NCBI GenBank assembly: GCA_021604805.1
Contig: BQJR01000001.1
Span: 1,113,102 to 1,177,101, forward strand
DNA length: 64,000 nt
Source of the DNA: Planctomycetota bacterium
GTDB taxonomy: Bacteria; Planctomycetota; B15-G4
Direction of reading: 5' to 3'
The translations under genes were made by a program, and so were the position numbers. This document shows, one piece after another, positions 61,462-64,000 of the stretch (its first letter is position 1; every line of letters begins with the position of its first letter). Below the pieces are notes generated by a model. It made no database searches. It saw nothing but the letters and a program-made list of their open reading frames with translations, and was not told the DNA's origin.

Positions 61462-61666
61462 GAGACATCTCCGGGAGTGGTGCAGAGCCGCCCAGTCGAG
61501 CGGGCGAGGTTGAGGAAGGCGGCAAGACTACCACCCACTTGGCGTGGGGCCAGCGCGTGAGAACCGGCGGGCGAGGCCGAAGTCGCGCGCCCGATTGGCC
61601 TCCTTCACGGAGGTGGGCTAGGCTGCTCGGCTCGCTGCCCCCGTGAAGATCGCTGGAAGGACTCGT

Positions 61667-61720
61667 CAAACCCTGCGGGCGTAGCCCTGCGGCCCTGAAA
61701 GCCGTCTCAGGAAGGGTTTG
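61667..61720 (+). other. Predicted folded element, possible leader or small RNA part
   Basis: CAAACCCT (61667-61674) pairs perfectly with AGGGTTTG (61713-61720). Inside are GGGC-GTA-GCCC (61677-61687) and CTGA...TCAG (61695-61698 with 61707-61710), giving a possible three-way junction. The pattern matches no riboswitch I recognise. It could equally be an extended DNA inverted repeat. Confidence 0.35.
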
Positions 61721-61745
61721 CCATAGGCTCCGAATGGTGTATGTT
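61718..61745 (+). promoter_or_regulatory. Sigma70-like promoter for the RHH-sat genes
   Basis: TTGCCA (61718-61723) as -35 and TATGTT (61740-61745) as -10 with 16 bases between them. Transcription would start at about 61752, inside the inverted repeat at 61749-61775. Confidence 0.45.
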
Positions 61746-61748
61746 CCG

Positions 61749-61775
61749 CACTCCAATCAGAGTGTGATTGGAGTG
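61749..61775 (+). promoter_or_regulatory. Perfect 11-bp inverted repeat, likely operator
   Basis: CACTCCAATCA and TGATTGGAGTG are exact reverse complements separated by GAGTG. The site stands just after the promoter-like pair and upstream of a gene for a ribbon-helix-helix protein, a family that binds such sites as dimers. Self-regulation by that protein is a reasonable inference. Confidence 0.6.
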
Positions 61776-61868
61776 TCACTCACTCAAGTTCGGTGCGCTG
61801 GCGGTCGATAACCGCTGCCCCACCGAGCTTCACCCGCGCCCCCAGCAACGCTGCCACACGAGCCCATC

Positions 61869-62105
61869 ATGCGAGACCCCAAGGTCACGGTGAAGATCCC
61901 CCGGCCGCTCTACGAGCGGATCCAGGAGGTGATTACGGACTCCGGTTTCAGCTCGGCCACCGACTTCATCGTGTTCGTGCTGCGTGACCTGGTGGGCGAC
62001 CGCGCGCTCGAGAAGGCCGATCCCACGGCCGGCGTGCAAGACAACTTCACCAAAGACGAACTGGCCGAGATCCGACGCAAGCTCGAGAACCTCGGATACC
62101 TCTAA
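61869..62105 (+). CDS. Small ribbon-helix-helix-like protein
   Basis: 78 residues. KVTVKIPRPLYERIQEVI and SATDFIVFVLRDLVGD fit a ribbon-helix-helix (CopG/Arc-type) fold: a short basic strand, two helices, alternating hydrophobics. A second helix-rich tail ends RRKLENLGYL. It could bind the upstream inverted repeat and control sat, or be an accessory protein of the sulfate-activation system. It starts 18 bases before the sat gene. Confidence 0.75.
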   Translation: MRDPKVTVKIPRPLYERIQEVITDSGFSSATDFIVFVLRDLVGDRALEKADPTAGVQDNFTKDELAEIRRKLENLGYL

Positions 62106-62123
62106 GTAAGGAGTAGCTGACCG

Positions 62124-63278
62124 ATGATTGCCGCCCATGGTGGACGCCTGATCAACCGCATCGCGACCGGCGCACAGCGCGACGAGTTGCTGAAGATCGC
62201 CGAAAAGGCGCCCCGCCTCACGCTCAACGAGCGCGAACTCTCCGACCTCGAAATGATCGGCACCGGCGCCATGAGCCCGCTGACCGGCTTCATGGGTCGC
62301 GCCGACCTCAACGGTGTGGTGAAGAACTGCCGCCTGTCCACGGGTGTGGTCTGGCCGTCGGCGGTCACGCTCTCCAACAAGGACGGTGTCGCCAAGGTCG
62401 GCGAAACGGTTGCGCTGCACGACGAAGGCGGCAAGCTGATCGGCCTCATCGAAGTGCGCGAGGTCTACTCCTACGACAAGAAGGATGAAGCCGAGGGCAC
62501 GCTGGGCACGAGCGACGAAGCCCACCCCGGCATGCAGTACCTCATGAGCATCGGCGACGAGTACGTGGCCGGCGACGTGTGGGTGCTCAACATGCCCGAG
62601 TACGACTTCGCCAACGAGAACCGCCTCACGCCGCGCGAGACGCGCGTGCTGTTCAAGGCCAAGGGTTGGAAGACCATCGTGGCCTTCCAGACTCGTAACC
62701 CGATCCACCGCGCGCACGAGTACCTCACCAAGTGCGCGCTGGAGCTCGTCGACGGGTTGCTGATCCACCCGCTGGTGGGCGCGACCAAGGCCGACGACAT
62801 CCCCGCCAAGGTGCGCATGGATTGCTACGAGACGCTCCTCGAGCGTTACTACCCGAAGGATCGCGTGGCGCTCGCCGTGTACCCGCAAGCCATGCGCTAC
62901 GCCGGCCCGCGCGAAGCCATGCTGCACGCGCTGCTGCGCAAGAACTACGGCTGCACGCACTTCATCGTCGGTCGCGACCACGCCGGTGTGGGCAGCTACT
63001 ACGGCACCTACGACGCGCAGGAGATCTTCGGCAACTTCACCGCCGAGGAGATCGGCATCCAGCCGATGATGTTCGAGCACGCCTTCTGGGACAAGGTCGC
63101 CGGCGCCATGGCCAGCAACAAGACGGCCGCCGCCACGAAGCCCGAAGACAAGGTGTTCCTGTCGGGCACCAAGGTGCGCGAGATGCTCACCAACGGCGAG
63201 CGTCCGCCCGTGGAGTTCACGCGCCCCGAGGTCGCCGACATCCTGATCAACGCCATGACCTCCAAGGCGTCCGTCTGA
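62124..63278 (+). CDS. sat: Sulfate adenylyltransferase (ATP sulfurylase), Sat type
   Basis: 384 residues. It makes adenosine 5'-phosphosulfate from ATP and sulfate. Active-site text: FQTRNPIHRAHEYLTK (the QxRNPxHxxHE motif), PLVGATKADDIPA, MRYAGPREAMLHALLRKNYG and FIVGRDHAGVGSYYG. It is the single-subunit Sat form without a fused kinase. GGAG upstream of the ATG. Its neighbours suggest use in sulfation or assimilation rather than sulfate respiration, since no apr or dsr genes are present in the window. Confidence 0.95.
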   Translation: MIAAHGGRLINRIATGAQRDELLKIAEKAPRLTLNERELSDLEMIGTGAMSPLTGFMGRADLNGVVKNCRLSTGVVWPSAVTLSNKDGVAKVGETVALHDEGGKLIGLIEVREVYSYDKKDEAEGTLGTSDEAHPGMQYLMSIGDEYVAGDVWVLNMPEYDFANENRLTPRETRVLFKAKGWKTIVAFQTRNPIHRAHEYLTKCALELVDGLLIHPLVGATKADDIPAKVRMDCYETLLERYYPKDRVALAVYPQAMRYAGPREAMLHALLRKNYGCTHFIVGRDHAGVGSYYGTYDAQEIFGNFTAEEIGIQPMMFEHAFWDKVAGAMASNKTAAATKPEDKVFLSGTKVREMLTNGERPPVEFTRPEVADILINAMTSKASV

Positions 63279-63312
63279 ACCACTCTCCCTTCTTCATCGA
63301 GGACGAACGCCC

Positions 63313-64000
63313 ATGGGCATCTTCGGGAACCTGTTCAAAGCACCGCCGCGCAACGTGCAAGCACCGCGTCCGATGGCAGCCGCCACGCCGCAAGTGAAGC
63401 GCGGTGCGCCCAAAGCCGAGAACAACTACATCGTCATCACCATGGACTCGTGTCGCTACGACTCGTTCATGGCGGCCGAACCCAAGAACATCCCGATGCT
63501 CATGGGCGGCAAGGTCGAGAAGCGATACAGCTATGCGTCGTGGACCGGTCCGAGTCACTACAACTTGCTGATGGGCTTGCTGCCGCACGTGAGCCCGCAG
63601 AACGAGTTCGCTTCCGAGTACTACAAGGAAGACTTCCTGAACTACAACAAGCGCTTCGGCTGCGAAGGCATGGAGTTCGGGAAGCTGGTGCCGAGCCTGT
63701 GGATGCCCGAGTACCTGCAACAGGAACTCGGCTACACCACGCACGCGCGTGTGTCGCTGCCCGTGCTCAACAGCAAGACCAACATCAACCGTGGGTTCGA
63801 CACCTTCCAGTTGATGGACAGTCACAACGACATGAAGAAGATGATCCCCACGCTCAAGTTCGACACCGAGCGTCCGTCCTTCCACATGCTCAACGTGGGT
63901 GAGACGCACTACCCGTTCGTCACGCCCGACCAGGATCCGAAGGACTGGCCGCGCATCAGCGGCATCCACGGCGTCTTCAAGCACCTCGACAGCCAGAACG
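63313..64000 (+). CDS. Alkaline-phosphatase/sulfatase superfamily protein (3' truncated by window end)
   Basis: 229 residues visible; the frame is open to the window edge. No signal peptide; it begins GIFGNLFKAPPR. NYIVITMDSCRYDSFMA (metal Asp), then SYASWTGPSHYNLLMGLLPH with Thr78 at the nucleophile position, FDTFQLMDSH and MLNVGETHYPF are typical of the superfamily. As in the sulfatase-like lipoprotein at 6230-8236, Thr replaces the usual Cys or Ser. It lies 34 bases after sat, so it probably acts in the same pathway. Confidence 0.8.
   Translation, partial: MGIFGNLFKAPPRNVQAPRPMAAATPQVKRGAPKAENNYIVITMDSCRYDSFMAAEPKNIPMLMGGKVEKRYSYASWTGPSHYNLLMGLLPHVSPQNEFASEYYKEDFLNYNKRFGCEGMEFGKLVPSLWMPEYLQQELGYTTHARVSLPVLNSKTNINRGFDTFQLMDSHNDMKKMIPTLKFDTERPSFHMLNVGETHYPFVTPDQDPKDWPRISGIHGVFKHLDSQN

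Larger units (their letters stand above)
61462..61868. other. 407-base regulatory region upstream of the RHH-sat genes
   Basis: No supported gene. It is less GC-rich towards its right end and contains, in order, a structured segment (61667-61720), a promoter-like pair (61718-61745) and a perfect inverted repeat (61749-61775), each listed separately. The remaining 93 bases before the first ATG at 61869 are C-rich without a clear Shine-Dalgarno sequence. Confidence 0.6.

Noticed and set aside
61640..61740. The structured upstream region of sat as a known riboswitch (SAM, cobalamin, TPP, c-di-GMP) or SRP RNA
   Set aside because: None of the conserved core sequences of these RNAs could be found on either strand.
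1..64000. tRNA, rRNA, insertion sequences, integrases or phage genes
   Set aside because: Gaps were scanned by eye for tRNA T-arm patterns, transposase motifs and flanking repeats; none were convincing.

Overview
The window is very GC-rich, densely packed, and carries no rRNA, tRNA, insertion sequence, prophage or CRISPR array that I can see. The gene content points to Planctomycetota: several sulfatase/alkaline-phosphatase superfamily proteins, a DUF1080 protein, a Tat-exported phosphatase-superfamily protein next to a multihaem cytochrome, an FG-GAP protein, carboxypeptidase-regulatory-like proteins, and many secreted lipoproteins. This is inference from families and composition; no marker gene is present to fix the lineage. 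GTG and TTG starts and 4-base start/stop overlaps (ATGA, GTGA, TTGA) are common and were used to choose starts.

Layout. 1-4.4 kb: two glycosyltransferases, a DUF547 protein and a stand-alone Urate_ox_N membrane protein ending in a clear intrinsic terminator. 4.5-9.2 kb: a cupredoxin-like lipoprotein, head-to-head with an AhpD-like peroxidase gene whose CxxC motif is split by an in-frame TGA followed by a SECIS-like hairpin (very probably a selenoprotein); then a Rieske protein, a sulfatase-like lipoprotein, and a ClpP-like gene ending inside a 27-bp tandem repeat. 9.2-24 kb: a radical SAM protein, a cytochrome c peroxidase coupled to a hybrid histidine kinase, an M16 peptidase, a clpS-DUF2017 pair, secreted proteins, an M1 aminopeptidase, a homocysteine methyltransferase and a DUF1080 protein. 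24-28 kb: a four-gene two-component cluster.

28.2-40.0 kb: an eleven-gene minus-strand run, lipA - E1alpha - E1beta - E2 - second E1alpha - E3 - lipB - mazG - methyltransferase - hydrolase - SirB1-like. It encodes a whole 2-oxoacid dehydrogenase complex with two different E1alpha subunits plus the enzymes that make and attach its lipoyl cofactor. 40.3-47.2 kb: an export-oriented minus-strand cluster centred on a 1299-residue protein that joins a decahaem cytochrome, LVIVD-like repeats and about six EF-hand loops.

47.2-61.5 kb: ordinary housekeeping and signalling genes (alpha/beta hydrolase, FG-GAP protein, HD-GYP regulator, rhodanese, mutY-ygfZ-sfsA-fabI, thiO, GNAT, queF, FHA protein). 61.5-64 kb: a long regulatory region with a promoter-like element overlapping a structured stretch and followed by a perfect inverted repeat, then a ribbon-helix-helix protein, ATP sulfurylase (sat) and the start of a sulfatase-superfamily protein, probably the beginning of a sulfate-activation or sulfated-product cluster that continues past the window.
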